Shown here one piece after another: positions 50,684 to 58,190 of a stretch of 64,000 nt of DNA. The stretch covers positions 1 to 64,000 of the IMG/VR virus record IMGVR_UViG_3300042894_002769; one strand, written 5' to 3'. The notes beneath the pieces are model-generated. The model was not told the DNA's origin and searched no databases. It saw nothing but the letters and a program-made list of their open reading frames with translations. The position numbers were made by a program, and so were the translations under genes. Position 1 is the first letter of the stretch. Each line of letters starts with the position of its first letter. The DNA comes from a virus.

Positions 50684-51022
50684 ATGGCAAATAAAATATT
50701 ATTAAATGTCGGCTATAACCGATACATCAAACTGCCAGAAGTTGCGACAGCTGAGTTTATTGTTGCGTTGCTCGGTGTGAAATCGTATTACGAAAAAAGT
50801 TACCAAACTGGTAAATTTACAGCGTTTAAATGTGATGGAGCTAGTGACATAGCTGAAATAATCTCAGTTGATGAAAACGAACTGCCTGATACAAATCCTC
50901 AAATAGTCGAAATGAATGACATTATGGCTGAAAACAATCGTTTGACGCGAGAAAATGAAATGCTCTTGAACAAACTAAAAGAATTATCACCATCTGAAGA
51001 AACTGCTGTGGTAGTGCTATGA
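50684..51022 (+). CDS. Unknown protein with C-terminal coiled coil
   Basis: 112 residues, MANKILLNVGYNRYIKLPEV; a small alpha/beta part with FIVALLGVKSYYEKSYQTGK and a coiled coil (MAENNRLTRENEMLLNKLKE). Overlaps the next gene by 4 bases. Confidence 0.55.
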   Translation: MANKILLNVGYNRYIKLPEVATAEFIVALLGVKSYYEKSYQTGKFTAFKCDGASDIAEIISVDENELPDTNPQIVEMNDIMAENNRLTRENEMLLNKLKELSPSEETAVVVL

Positions 51023-51390
51023 CTCTTGAAAAGTTGATTATCATTTTGAAGTCACATGAGTTTCAAAATAGTAAGAATATATCCATCATTCATGACTTTT
51101 TTGAAAAATTCACGGCTTTAACTATTAATCCCGAAGACGATTGGACTAACACTCACTTAATTCGTATCGGTAGTGAAATGGCTGATGCTATTGTTCAAAC
51201 AGGCGTGCAATGTGAAGTGAAAATCCCAAGTAGTCACACAATTCAAGGTTTATACTTTGGATTATTGATGAGCTATGACGAGCCTTGGTTACAGTTTTCT
51301 GAAGTTGGGCAAGATGGTAAATTAGTTCGGTGTGTCGCACCATTGTTTTTTAATGGTGAACACAAATATGTTTGGCATGGCTTGACTTAA
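51019..51390 (+). CDS. Unknown protein
   Basis: 123 residues, MTLEKLIIILKSHEFQNSKN. Mixed alpha/beta, ends KYVWHGLT. Its 3' end contains the -35 box of the promoter at 51.4 kb. No recognised domain. Confidence 0.55.
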   Translation: MTLEKLIIILKSHEFQNSKNISIIHDFFEKFTALTINPEDDWTNTHLIRIGSEMADAIVQTGVQCEVKIPSSHTIQGLYFGLLMSYDEPWLQFSEVGQDGKLVRCVAPLFFNGEHKYVWHGLT

Positions 51391-51410
51391 AGCATATTAT
51401 GATTTAGTAT
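51382..51410 (+). promoter_or_regulatory. Strong promoter immediately before a terminator
   Basis: TTGACT (51382-51387), exactly 17 bases, TAGTAT (51405-51410), then GACAC. The same -10 context, TAGTATGACAC, recurs at 54219. Predicted start near 51417, inside the first arm of the next hairpin. Confidence 0.65.
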
Positions 51411-51413
51411 GAC

Positions 51414-51454
51414 ACATCGCTTAGTTGTTGAATCACTAAGCGATGTTTTTTTTT
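51414..51454 (+). terminator. Rho-independent terminator at the start of the promoter's transcript
   Basis: ACATCGCTTAG pairs perfectly with CTAAGCGATGT (11 bp) around an 11-base loop, followed by nine T residues. It would end readthrough from upstream genes, and also any RNA begun at 51417. Confidence 0.85.
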
Positions 51455-51471
51455 CACCAAGGAGAAATTTT

Positions 51472-51534
51472 ATGTTTTCAATTTTAGGTATATCTGTGCT
51501 TTGCTTTTTTGTTGTTGTTTTTTTGTGGCTATAG
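51472..51534 (+). CDS. 20-residue membrane peptide
   Basis: ATG 51472 follows AAGGAG at 7 bases. MFSILGISVLCFFVVVFLWL is one continuous hydrophobic helix with no charged residue. Such peptides are easily missed. Alternatively it is a leader peptide for the helicase gene. Confidence 0.5.
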   Translation: MFSILGISVLCFFVVVFLWL

Positions 51535-51543
51535 GAAATTGTA

Positions 51544-51570
51544 ATGAATAAATTAACTAACGGGCAATAA
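51544..51570 (+). other. 8-codon micro-ORF before helicase
   Basis: ATG AAT AAA TTA ACT AAC GGG CAA TAA, with TAGGAAA upstream, ends one base before the helicase ATG. It may couple translation into the helicase, because the helicase itself has only a weak ribosome site (GGGCAA). Confidence 0.3.
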
Positions 51571-51571
51571 A

Positions 51572-53893
51572 ATGAAAATTACACCTTCAAAACATCAATT
51601 AGCAATTTTTGACCATATTCAAAATTCTAAAAACAATCTGCTGGTACAAGCCTGTGCCGGTAGTGGTAAGACGACTACTATTTTAGGTTGTCTTGAATTA
51701 ATACCGCCATCAGAATCTGTTTTATTATTGGCATTCAATAAATCTATTGTTGAAACATTAGTCAAACGCGCTCCGACAACAGCAGATATTAAGACGTTCA
51801 ATTCTGTTGGCAATAGCCTTGTGACTCGATATATGGGTAAAGTCACACTGACACCTAATAAGATTCGTGAAATCGTTTACAGCTATGGTCTTGAAAAAGA
51901 AACTGGCGAAGCCTTAATCAAAATTATTGAGCTATGTAAGCGATTAAACATTGCTCTCGATGGTGGCTGTGCGACGCTTTTAACACCTGAGATAATGGAG
52001 TACATAATCTCACGATTCGGCATCCCTGTTCCTAAAACATTCAATCGTGAAAAGCTATTTAACCTAGTCAGCGACGGTCTATTGCGAAACATTTACATGG
52101 CTGTTGAAAACAAAATCATTGATTACGATGACCAAGTGTTTTTGCCAATTTATCGTGGTTGGGAATCGGTGCGCTACGATTGGGTATTTGTTGATGAAGC
52201 TCAGGACATCTCGCCAATTAGAACAGCATTGCTAGAAAAGCATTTAAAGCATGATGCTCGTATGATTGCTGTTGGAGATAAGTGTCATCCAGTTGGAACA
52301 AAAGTAACCAGATATTCAAAAAATGGTGAGAGATATGAAACAAATATTGAAGACCTTGAAATAGGCGATATGGTTACGACATACCGTACTCATGATTGTG
52401 CATTTAGAAACCAAGGTAATGTGGTAAATGGTAAAACAATAAGACCGTTTGAAGGTGAGCTAGTAATTGTCACAACGATAAGCGGTGAGGAAAGTAGATA
52501 TACGCCAAATCATATATGTTTAGCTAATTTTGAATCGCATCGAAATAAACATGCTGTGTATTTAATGCGAAAAGGTAATCAATATCGCATAGGTAAGTGT
52601 TCAATGTCATATCATAGGGCAAGTGGGTTATCTGCTAGAATGCGCTCAGAATCTGCTGAAGCTATCTGGCTTTTAGACTTATACGACACTGAGAATGAAG
52701 CATTTTTTTGGGAGCAAGCTATCTCAGGTAAATTCGGAATACCTCAACTAATGTTCGACTCTAACAAAATGAATCGTGAACACGCACATCGACTTTTAAG
52801 TAAAGCGTGGGAGTTTATAGGTGATAATAGCGATAGAGCTAATGTCATACTTCGTTATTATAAACGTGACATAAATTACCCATTGTTTGATATTAAAAGC
52901 AAAGCGCAAATGACAATGAAGCGTCCAATTCTGGTAAGAGCTTGTAATTTGATAGATGGCACTAGAGTCCTCCCGTTTAAAAAAGATAGAACTTCAACTC
53001 ATGTTAGAAAAATAGAATGGGAAGAAATTAAAATCAGTTATGCGGAATATCGAGGTGATGTTGTATCACTTGATGTATCGGGAAATAGTTTATATGTTGC
53101 CGACAATATTGTGACACATAATTGCCAAGCAATTTATGGCTTTACCGGCTCAACAGCGAGAGCTATGGACGAATTAAAGAGCAAATTTAACTGTGACCAG
53201 CTACCATTGTCAGTGAGTTATCGATGCCCTGTAGCTGTTGTTGCAGAAGCTGCTAAACTCGTCCCAGTGATTGAGCATGCTGAAAATGCGGAAGAAGGTT
53301 CAGTAACCGATTTAACGCAAATCGAAGCTAAAATTAAAATTTCAACATTAAGTGAGTATGACATTATACTATGTCGGACTAACGCGCCATTATCAGCATT
53401 GGCATGGAAGTTAATTCAGGCAAGGATACCTGTGAGTATTCTTGGTCGTGACATTGGTAAAAATTTAATGGTACTGATTGATTCATTTAGAACCAATGAC
53501 ATTATTGAAATGACAACCAAATTAAAAGCGTGGCTTAATTTGCAATTGGATAAATATGCTGATAATGAAATGATGCAAAGTAACGTGCTTGACCGATACC
53601 AAAGCATCATGTGTTTTGCCGAAGATAGTCTTGATGTCCCATCAATGAAACGGACTATTGAAGAATTATTTTCTGATGATTTAAGTGATTCAAAATTGGT
53701 TTTATCGAGTATTCACAAGTCAAAAGGTATGGAATTTAACAATGTTGCAATTTTAAATCCTGAATTAATACCTATCAAATATGCCAAGCAGGATTGGCAA
53801 TTGGAGCAAGAACGTAATTTAAAATATGTAGCGATTACACGAGCGATAAAATCACTGGTATATTTCAAAGATACGCAACTCACAAGTAATTAG
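51572..53893 (+). CDS. SF1 (UvrD/Rep-type) helicase precursor containing an intein
   Basis: 773 residues. Helicase motifs: Walker A CAGSGKTT at 28-35, Walker B VFVDEAQD at 205-212, motif III VGDKCQAIYGFTG (split by the intein), SYRCPV after it, and C-terminal LSSIHKSKGMEFNNVAIL and LKYVAITRAIKSL (motifs V and VI). Removing residues 238-517 leaves a 493-residue helicase, a short UvrD-like enzyme. It probably unwinds DNA in phage replication or repair. The upstream promoter-terminator and micro-ORFs suggest tight control of expression. Confidence 0.92.
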   Translation: MKITPSKHQLAIFDHIQNSKNNLLVQACAGSGKTTTILGCLELIPPSESVLLLAFNKSIVETLVKRAPTTADIKTFNSVGNSLVTRYMGKVTLTPNKIREIVYSYGLEKETGEALIKIIELCKRLNIALDGGCATLLTPEIMEYIISRFGIPVPKTFNREKLFNLVSDGLLRNIYMAVENKIIDYDDQVFLPIYRGWESVRYDWVFVDEAQDISPIRTALLEKHLKHDARMIAVGDKCHPVGTKVTRYSKNGERYETNIEDLEIGDMVTTYRTHDCAFRNQGNVVNGKTIRPFEGELVIVTTISGEESRYTPNHICLANFESHRNKHAVYLMRKGNQYRIGKCSMSYHRASGLSARMRSESAEAIWLLDLYDTENEAFFWEQAISGKFGIPQLMFDSNKMNREHAHRLLSKAWEFIGDNSDRANVILRYYKRDINYPLFDIKSKAQMTMKRPILVRACNLIDGTRVLPFKKDRTSTHVRKIEWEEIKISYAEYRGDVVSLDVSGNSLYVADNIVTHNCQAIYGFTGSTARAMDELKSKFNCDQLPLSVSYRCPVAVVAEAAKLVPVIEHAENAEEGSVTDLTQIEAKIKISTLSEYDIILCRTNAPLSALAWKLIQARIPVSILGRDIGKNLMVLIDSFRTNDIIEMTTKLKAWLNLQLDKYADNEMMQSNVLDRYQSIMCFAEDSLDVPSMKRTIEELFSDDLSDSKLVLSSIHKSKGMEFNNVAILNPELIPIKYAKQDWQLEQERNLKYVAITRAIKSLVYFKDTQLTSN
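52283..53122 (+). mobile_element. Intein (280 residues) in helicase motif III
   Basis: Starts at Cys238 (CHPVGTKVTRYSKNG, block A) and ends VTHN before Cys518 (block G). Block B is SRYTPNHICLA with the Thr-x-x-His pattern; block F is YRGDVVSLDVSGNSLYVADN. The insertion splits VGDK/CQAIYGF, a site where splicing must be exact for activity. Between B and F lie about 170 residues with no LAGLIDADG motif; they contain KHAVYLMRKGNQYRIGKC and FFWEQAISGKFGIPQLMF, reminiscent of GIY-YIG/T5orf172 nucleases. Confidence 0.9.
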
Positions 53894-53901
53894 GAATCAC
53901 T

Positions 53902-54162
53902 ATGGCAAGAACAATATTATCCTTCAGAGTAACTGGGGAAGAATACGCGCAATTAAAAGCATTAGGCGCAAGCACTCACATTCGAGCAAAGTTAAATGAA
54001 TGGTCAAAAACTGAAGAACCGCCAGTTTTAAAACCAAGAGTAGGTGCTTTAATGGCAGTTATCAACTGCAAGGTCAACACCCGTGATTATGAGTTTTACC
54101 GTCAAAGTGCGAATAAGTACAACATGACGATTTCAGAATTTGTTAAAGCAATAGTGCTTTAA
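53902..54162 (+). CDS. Double ribbon-helix-helix-like small protein
   Basis: 86 residues: MARTILSFRVTGEEYAQLKA at the N-terminus and VINCKVNTRDYEFYRQSANK followed by MTISEFVKAIVL at the C-terminus. Both halves look like ribbon-helix-helix units (strand then two helices). A DNA-binding repressor is likely. It lies just before the TAGTAT-type promoter of the recombination genes and could act there. Confidence 0.6.
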   Translation: MARTILSFRVTGEEYAQLKALGASTHIRAKLNEWSKTEEPPVLKPRVGALMAVINCKVNTRDYEFYRQSANKYNMTISEFVKAIVL

Positions 54163-54195
54163 AATTATATTAGGTTTACAAACGTGAATAAAATG

Positions 54196-54224
54196 TTGCA
54201 TAAAAATTATCAAACTGTTAGTAT
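54196..54224 (+). promoter_or_regulatory. Promoter of the Sak4/Gp157/SSB operon
   Basis: TTGCAT (54196-54201), exactly 17 bases, TAGTAT (54219-54224) followed by GACAC, the same context as the promoter at 51405. Start expected near 54231, with ACGAGG before the ATG at 54258. Confidence 0.6.
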
Positions 54225-54257
54225 GACACTTTATTTACACCACACGAGGATTTACAA

Positions 54258-55250
54258 ATGGCTTTAAAAATTGTACCAGAAGATGCACCGATTGCAGGAA
54301 TTCGCGCTGTTTTTTATGGCGGTGAAGGTATCGGTAAAACAACAACTGCATGTAGCGCACCAAGTCCACTTTTAGTTCGCATTGAAGATGGTGCGACATC
54401 GGTTGACAGAAAAAAAGTAATGATGACTGAGATTCACCGTGAAGCAATCGACGTTATTGAAACGACCAAAGATTTAGTAAAATGCTACGATGCTGAGAAA
54501 AAACAGTTAATCGTAAATGGTCGTGTGATTAAAACGATTGTTTATGATTCGGTCACAGCATTAGAGCGTAAAGTCCATGCGGCTATTATTAAGACTGACC
54601 AATACTGGCAACCAAACAATCCAAAGAACGTCACAATGGAATCAGCTGGCAATGGTTACGCTAGTGCGTACCAAGTTGCTAATGAGTTTTTTGTTGATTT
54701 TCTTCAACGCTTAGAGTTTTTTAAGAATCGTGGCATTAACATAATTTTAATTGCTCACAGTTTAAATAGCATTGAACGCGATACAATTGCCGGTAGCGAG
54801 TATTCAATGACAAACTTAGCATTGCATTCACCTAATAACGGTAAAGCCAACGGTAAGCGTGAAACAGTCCGTGAATGGGCAGATTTAATTGGTTATTTAC
54901 ACATGCCTATCACAGTAAGTAAATCAAAAGGCAATAAGATGGCTTTGGCATCCACTAGCGGGTCAGTAACGCATGCAATGGCGGTCAATAAGTCAACACG
55001 TTATGTTGCTAAAAATCGTTACCACATTGATGAAATTGATTTGATTGAAATCAAAAAGTCAGCTGGTTGGAATTGCTTGGCAAAAGTTATTTTGGATTGT
55101 GACGGTAAAGATTACACAAATCCTGATTACCCAATGCCTGATGGTTTGATTACATCAACTGATGTTGAAAAAGAAATTAATACCGATGCGGCATTTGAAG
55201 AAAGCATTGAAACCACTGAAACCTATGCTGAAGAAATTATTGAGGATTAA
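54258..55250 (+). CDS. Sak4-type RecA-like ATPase (AAA_24)
   Basis: 330 residues. Walker A GGEGIGKTT at 21-29, Walker B VIKTIVYDSVTALE near 95-108, then FFKNRGINIILIAHS (sensor) and REWADLIGYLHM. This is the phage nucleotide-binding protein family that includes Sak4, a RecA-core protein that stimulates strand annealing together with an SSB. The adjacent DUF669 gene with an SSB-like acidic tail supports this. Acidic C-terminus. Confidence 0.82.
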   Translation: MALKIVPEDAPIAGIRAVFYGGEGIGKTTTACSAPSPLLVRIEDGATSVDRKKVMMTEIHREAIDVIETTKDLVKCYDAEKKQLIVNGRVIKTIVYDSVTALERKVHAAIIKTDQYWQPNNPKNVTMESAGNGYASAYQVANEFFVDFLQRLEFFKNRGINIILIAHSLNSIERDTIAGSEYSMTNLALHSPNNGKANGKRETVREWADLIGYLHMPITVSKSKGNKMALASTSGSVTHAMAVNKSTRYVAKNRYHIDEIDLIEIKKSAGWNCLAKVILDCDGKDYTNPDYPMPDGLITSTDVEKEINTDAAFEESIETTETYAEEIIED

Positions 55251-55252
55251 TC

Positions 55253-55762
55253 ATGGCTGCGCTATACGAAATATCTAGTGAATATCGTGAAATGTTTGAG
55301 CATCTTAGCGATGCTTTGAGCAATGAAGAAATTGAAAATAAAGAACAATTGATTGCGGATACATTGATTGAGCTTGAAAACAAATTTGATGAAAAAGCAT
55401 TAAACGTCGCAATGTATATTGCTGAACTTGAAGCACAAGCTGATGCTGTAGCAAAGGTGGCAAAAGCGCAGGCAGAACGAGCCAAGAGCATTGCTAAAAA
55501 AGCAGATAGTTTGCGTTCATACTTATTGGTGCAAATGCACAGTATGCACAAAGAGAAACTGCAAAACACACAAATTACTTTACAGGTTGCAAAAAACCCT
55601 GTTAAAGTAGAGATTCTCAACGATTCGGTGATTTCCGATGAATTTAAGAAGCGCGTTGTCGAAGTATCTATCGATAAAACAGCAATCAAAACAGCAATCA
55701 ATGCTGGTAAAACTGTAGAAGGCGCAATACTTGTGTCAACTACTCGTTTAAACATTAAGTAA
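55253..55762 (+). CDS. Sipho_Gp157-like protein
   Basis: 169 residues: MAALYEISSEYREMFEHLSD, KEQLIADTLIELENKFDEKA, the coiled coil YIAELEAQADAVAKVAKAQA, then SLRSYLLVQMHSMHKEKLQN and ITLQVAKNPVKVEILND. This order is the Gp157 family, common beside SSB and Sak-type genes. Some reports link Gp157 to host-nuclease interference; here I infer a DNA-recombination context only. Confidence 0.85.
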   Translation: MAALYEISSEYREMFEHLSDALSNEEIENKEQLIADTLIELENKFDEKALNVAMYIAELEAQADAVAKVAKAQAERAKSIAKKADSLRSYLLVQMHSMHKEKLQNTQITLQVAKNPVKVEILNDSVISDEFKKRVVEVSIDKTAIKTAINAGKTVEGAILVSTTRLNIK

Positions 55763-55775
55763 ATTGGATTACAAC

Positions 55776-56321
55776 ATGAGTATTTTTGATAAGAGCAGAA
55801 ACTGGGACGAAATCACAGAAGCTGGTGTGAGCAATCGTATCCGCAAAGGTTGGTTTAAAGTTATCATCACTGATGCAGAAGATAAAGACACCAAAGCTGG
55901 TGATAGCGTTCCTGAGTTCACTTTCAGAGTAGTTGACGGTGAAGACAAAGGTCGTGAAACACCACACAGATTTAACATTGAGAACAAAAATGAATTGACC
56001 GTGCGCATTGCTTTTGGTCAAATCAAAGCAATTATGAATTCTATCGGTATGCTTAAAGACGGTAAAATTATTGCTAACGGTTATGCTGATATTCTCAACA
56101 AGCAATTCTGGTTAAATGCCGATGTTAACAAAGAAGGCTTTATTGAACCAAAAGCATTTAAACCGCTTGACTTTAAACCACCGTATGAGGGTGCGCATCC
56201 AATGCAACCACCTCCACCTGCTGCTCGCAATAATGATGGTGCGCAAGGCGCTGCGCCTAGTTATGCAAATGCAGGAAAACCTACAAGTTACGCTGAAACT
56301 GACGATGACATTCCCTTTTAA
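55776..56321 (+). CDS. SSB-like protein (DUF669 type)
   Basis: 181 residues from MSIFDKSRNWDEITEAGVSN (ATG 55776 with GGAT at 8 bases; an earlier ATG lies 12 bases upstream). RIRKGWFKVIITDAEDKDTK ... FTFRVVDGEDKGRETPHRF ... GQIKAIMNSIGM matches DUF669 proteins. A disordered Pro/Ala-rich tail ends DDDIPF, the same acidic tip that bacterial SSB uses to recruit partners. It probably coats single-stranded DNA. Confidence 0.82.
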   Translation: MSIFDKSRNWDEITEAGVSNRIRKGWFKVIITDAEDKDTKAGDSVPEFTFRVVDGEDKGRETPHRFNIENKNELTVRIAFGQIKAIMNSIGMLKDGKIIANGYADILNKQFWLNADVNKEGFIEPKAFKPLDFKPPYEGAHPMQPPPPAARNNDGAQGAAPSYANAGKPTSYAETDDDIPF

Positions 56322-56332
56322 GGTAAATTATT

Positions 56333-56620
56333 ATGGCTAATGGAACAAAAGCTGAACTAGTGTCACTGGTTCACACAAAGTTAAAACAAAGTGGCGTTAC
56401 ATGCTACAAAAACCAAGTTGACGACATCATTGACGTTGTTTTGACCAGTATTCTTGAAACTGCTAAACAAAACGACAATGTGATTATCAGAAATTTTGGT
56501 ACGTTTAAAGTGAAAACAAGACCTGAGCATTTTGGTTCAAATCCAAGAACTCAAGAACGTATCACAATTGCTGAGTCAAAAGTATTTACATTTAAAGCAA
56601 GTAAATCGCTAGAAGTGTAA
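56333..56620 (+). CDS. HU/IHF-family DNA-binding protein
   Basis: 95 residues: two N-terminal helices (KAELVSLVHTKLKQSGVT, VDDIIDVVLTSILETAKQ), NVIIRNFGTFKVKTRPE and RNPRTQE-like SNPRTQERITIAESKVFTFK. This is the HU/IHF fold with the arm sequence GSNPRTQE where GxNPxTG is common. It bends DNA and may act at the origin or in packaging. Confidence 0.9.
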   Translation: MANGTKAELVSLVHTKLKQSGVTCYKNQVDDIIDVVLTSILETAKQNDNVIIRNFGTFKVKTRPEHFGSNPRTQERITIAESKVFTFKASKSLEV

Positions 56621-56626
56621 TGTTTG

Positions 56627-56657
56627 AATTGACGGGTATCTAACCTGCCCGTCAATT
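56627..56657 (+). terminator. 10-bp hairpin after HU gene
   Basis: AATTGACGGG/CCCGTCAATT with an 11-base loop, followed by TTTC only. A partial terminator or mRNA stabiliser. Confidence 0.55.
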
Positions 56658-56677
56658 TCACCAAATTGGAAAAATTT

Positions 56678-56893
56678 ATGAATTATCATAAAAGACAAAA
56701 TGAAATTAGACGTAAAGCAGATTTTCAAGCAATGTGCGTTGTTGCCATAACTTTATTGCTAATGGTCGCATCGTGGTGTACTCACATTGGTGTAGCATTT
56801 GCCAATGAGCAATGGTTATTATTAATCGCTGGTGCAATAGCGTTTCCAATCGGAATGGTTCACGGCATTGGCATTTGGTTTGGAATTTTTTAA
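56678..56893 (+). CDS. Small two-span membrane protein
   Basis: 71 residues from MNYHKRQNEIRRKADFQ (ATG 56678; GGA at 8 bases; a TTG 12 bases upstream is rejected). Spans: MCVVAITLLLMVASWCTHIG and WLLLIAGAIAFPIGMVHGIG. Basic N-terminus stays in the cytoplasm. Unknown role. Confidence 0.6.
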   Translation: MNYHKRQNEIRRKADFQAMCVVAITLLLMVASWCTHIGVAFANEQWLLLIAGAIAFPIGMVHGIGIWFGIF

Positions 56894-57046
56894 ATGAAAG
56901 TTGGCGATAAAGTTATTTTTTCAAAAGATGGTGTTCGACAAAAAGGTATTATTGTTGAAATTGTTGGCGAAACAGCAAAAATTGAACATTGGGTTGGGTG
57001 GGGAGTTTCATTTCGTAAATTGGAATGGTTAAAACCTTGTGATTAA
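56894..57046 (+). CDS. Small SH3/KOW-like protein
   Basis: 50 residues, starting directly after the previous stop (TAAATG). MKVGDKVIFSKDGVRQKGII then EHWVGWGVSFRKLEWL: short strands around a VGDKVxF start, as in small SH3-like barrels. Function unknown. Confidence 0.6.
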   Translation: MKVGDKVIFSKDGVRQKGIIVEIVGETAKIEHWVGWGVSFRKLEWLKPCD

Positions 57047-57050
57047 GCAC

Positions 57051-57073
57051 AATGCCGGTTTACCGGCATTTTT
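57051..57073 (+). terminator. Rho-independent terminator
   Basis: AATGCCGG-TTTA-CCGGCATT followed by TTT. An 8-bp stem with tetraloop right after the 50-residue gene. Confidence 0.75.
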
Positions 57074-57084
57074 ATGGTGGTTAC

Positions 57085-57300
57085 ATGAGCAACAAAACTT
57101 TAGATTATCATGGTATTGTAATATCTGATGTCGAATCAGTTAATTTGACATCAGACAGTATCACAATTGTGAAATACAATGGTGATACTAACAAATATGT
57201 AAATACAAATAAGCAAACAGTACATTTACTTTCAGATTTATATTTCTCAGAACTTAGGTCAGCTCTAATCAATGATTGGTTTAGCAAGCTATGCGAATAG
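57085..57300 (+). CDS. Small unknown protein
   Basis: 71 residues from MSNKTLDYHGIVISDVES; ATG 57085 follows GGTGG, whereas a longer frame would begin inside the terminator. Beta-rich N-terminal part, helix at the end. Overlaps the nuclease gene by 10 bases. Confidence 0.55.
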   Translation: MSNKTLDYHGIVISDVESVNLTSDSITIVKYNGDTNKYVNTNKQTVHLLSDLYFSELRSALINDWFSKLCE

Positions 57301-58181
57301 CCGATAAGACATTAAATGCTATCGACAAAGTAACATTTGAAACACAAGGTGGTAAGTATCGGGAAGCACTTAGAAAATGGCTACCTCAAATGGAAGATGC
57401 TTACCGACCACAAGAAATGCTGCCACGCGGTCACTTAGGTGCGTCTTTACTTGGCAGAGAATGTTCACGTCAATTATGGTATGGCTTTAGATGGGCGGTT
57501 TATCCAAAATTCCCAAGCCATGTGATTAGATTATTCAATACAGGTCATTTATATGAAGCACGATTTTTAGCATTGCTCGAATCAATTGGTTGTACAGTAA
57601 AACAAAGTGACGAAAAAACAGGCAAGCAATTTCGCATAAATCATGGCGCATTTTTAGGTGGTAGCGGTGATGGCATTGCTCTTGGTGTACCTGATGTACC
57701 AGCTGGTAAATGGTGTTTACTTGAATTCAAAACTCACAATGACGCATCGTTTACAAAATTGATTGAAAAAGGTGTGCGATACGCAAAGCCTGAGCATTAT
57801 GTTCAAATGCAAATTTACATGCGAAAAATGAAGTTATCGCATGCGCTTTATATGGCAATGAATAAAAATGATGACAAGTTGCATGCTGAGATTATTTACT
57901 TAGACCAATACGCTGCTGATTTTTATATCAACCGAGGTATGGATATTATTCATGAGAAAATACCAAAAAAGATTTCAAATAATCCCGATTGTTTTAATTG
58001 CGCTTATTGCACATTTCTTGATGTTTGTCACTATGGTACACCACCTGAAAAGAACTGTCGTACTTGCCGATACTCGCGCCCAAGCGAGGAAGTATCATCA
58101 TGGGTATGTGAGTATTACCGCGCTAAGTTAAGTGTCGATAGGCAAATTAAGGCATGTGATAATTATATGCCCATAACGTAA
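57291..58181 (+). CDS. Cas4/RecB-like PD-(D/E)XK exonuclease with Fe-S cysteines
   Basis: 296 residues. Motifs: GHLYEARF (Glu89), GSGDGIAL (Asp127), LEFKT (E145, K147) and the QxxxY segment VQMQIYM at 171-177. Cys58 in ECSRQLWYGF with Cys234, Cys237, Cys240 and Cys246 near the C-terminus has the layout of a Cas4/AddB 4Fe-4S cluster; further Cys (256, 259) follow. It probably degrades or processes DNA ends in recombination. No cas genes are nearby. Confidence 0.85.
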   Translation: MRIADKTLNAIDKVTFETQGGKYREALRKWLPQMEDAYRPQEMLPRGHLGASLLGRECSRQLWYGFRWAVYPKFPSHVIRLFNTGHLYEARFLALLESIGCTVKQSDEKTGKQFRINHGAFLGGSGDGIALGVPDVPAGKWCLLEFKTHNDASFTKLIEKGVRYAKPEHYVQMQIYMRKMKLSHALYMAMNKNDDKLHAEIIYLDQYAADFYINRGMDIIHEKIPKKISNNPDCFNCAYCTFLDVCHYGTPPEKNCRTCRYSRPSEEVSSWVCEYYRAKLSVDRQIKACDNYMPIT

Positions 58182-58190
58182 GGATTTAAA

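Noticed and set aside
57291-58181. CRISPR adaptation gene cas4
   Set aside because: The Cys layout is Cas4-like, but gene context (Sak4, SSB-like, helicases) fits a phage RecB-type exonuclease.
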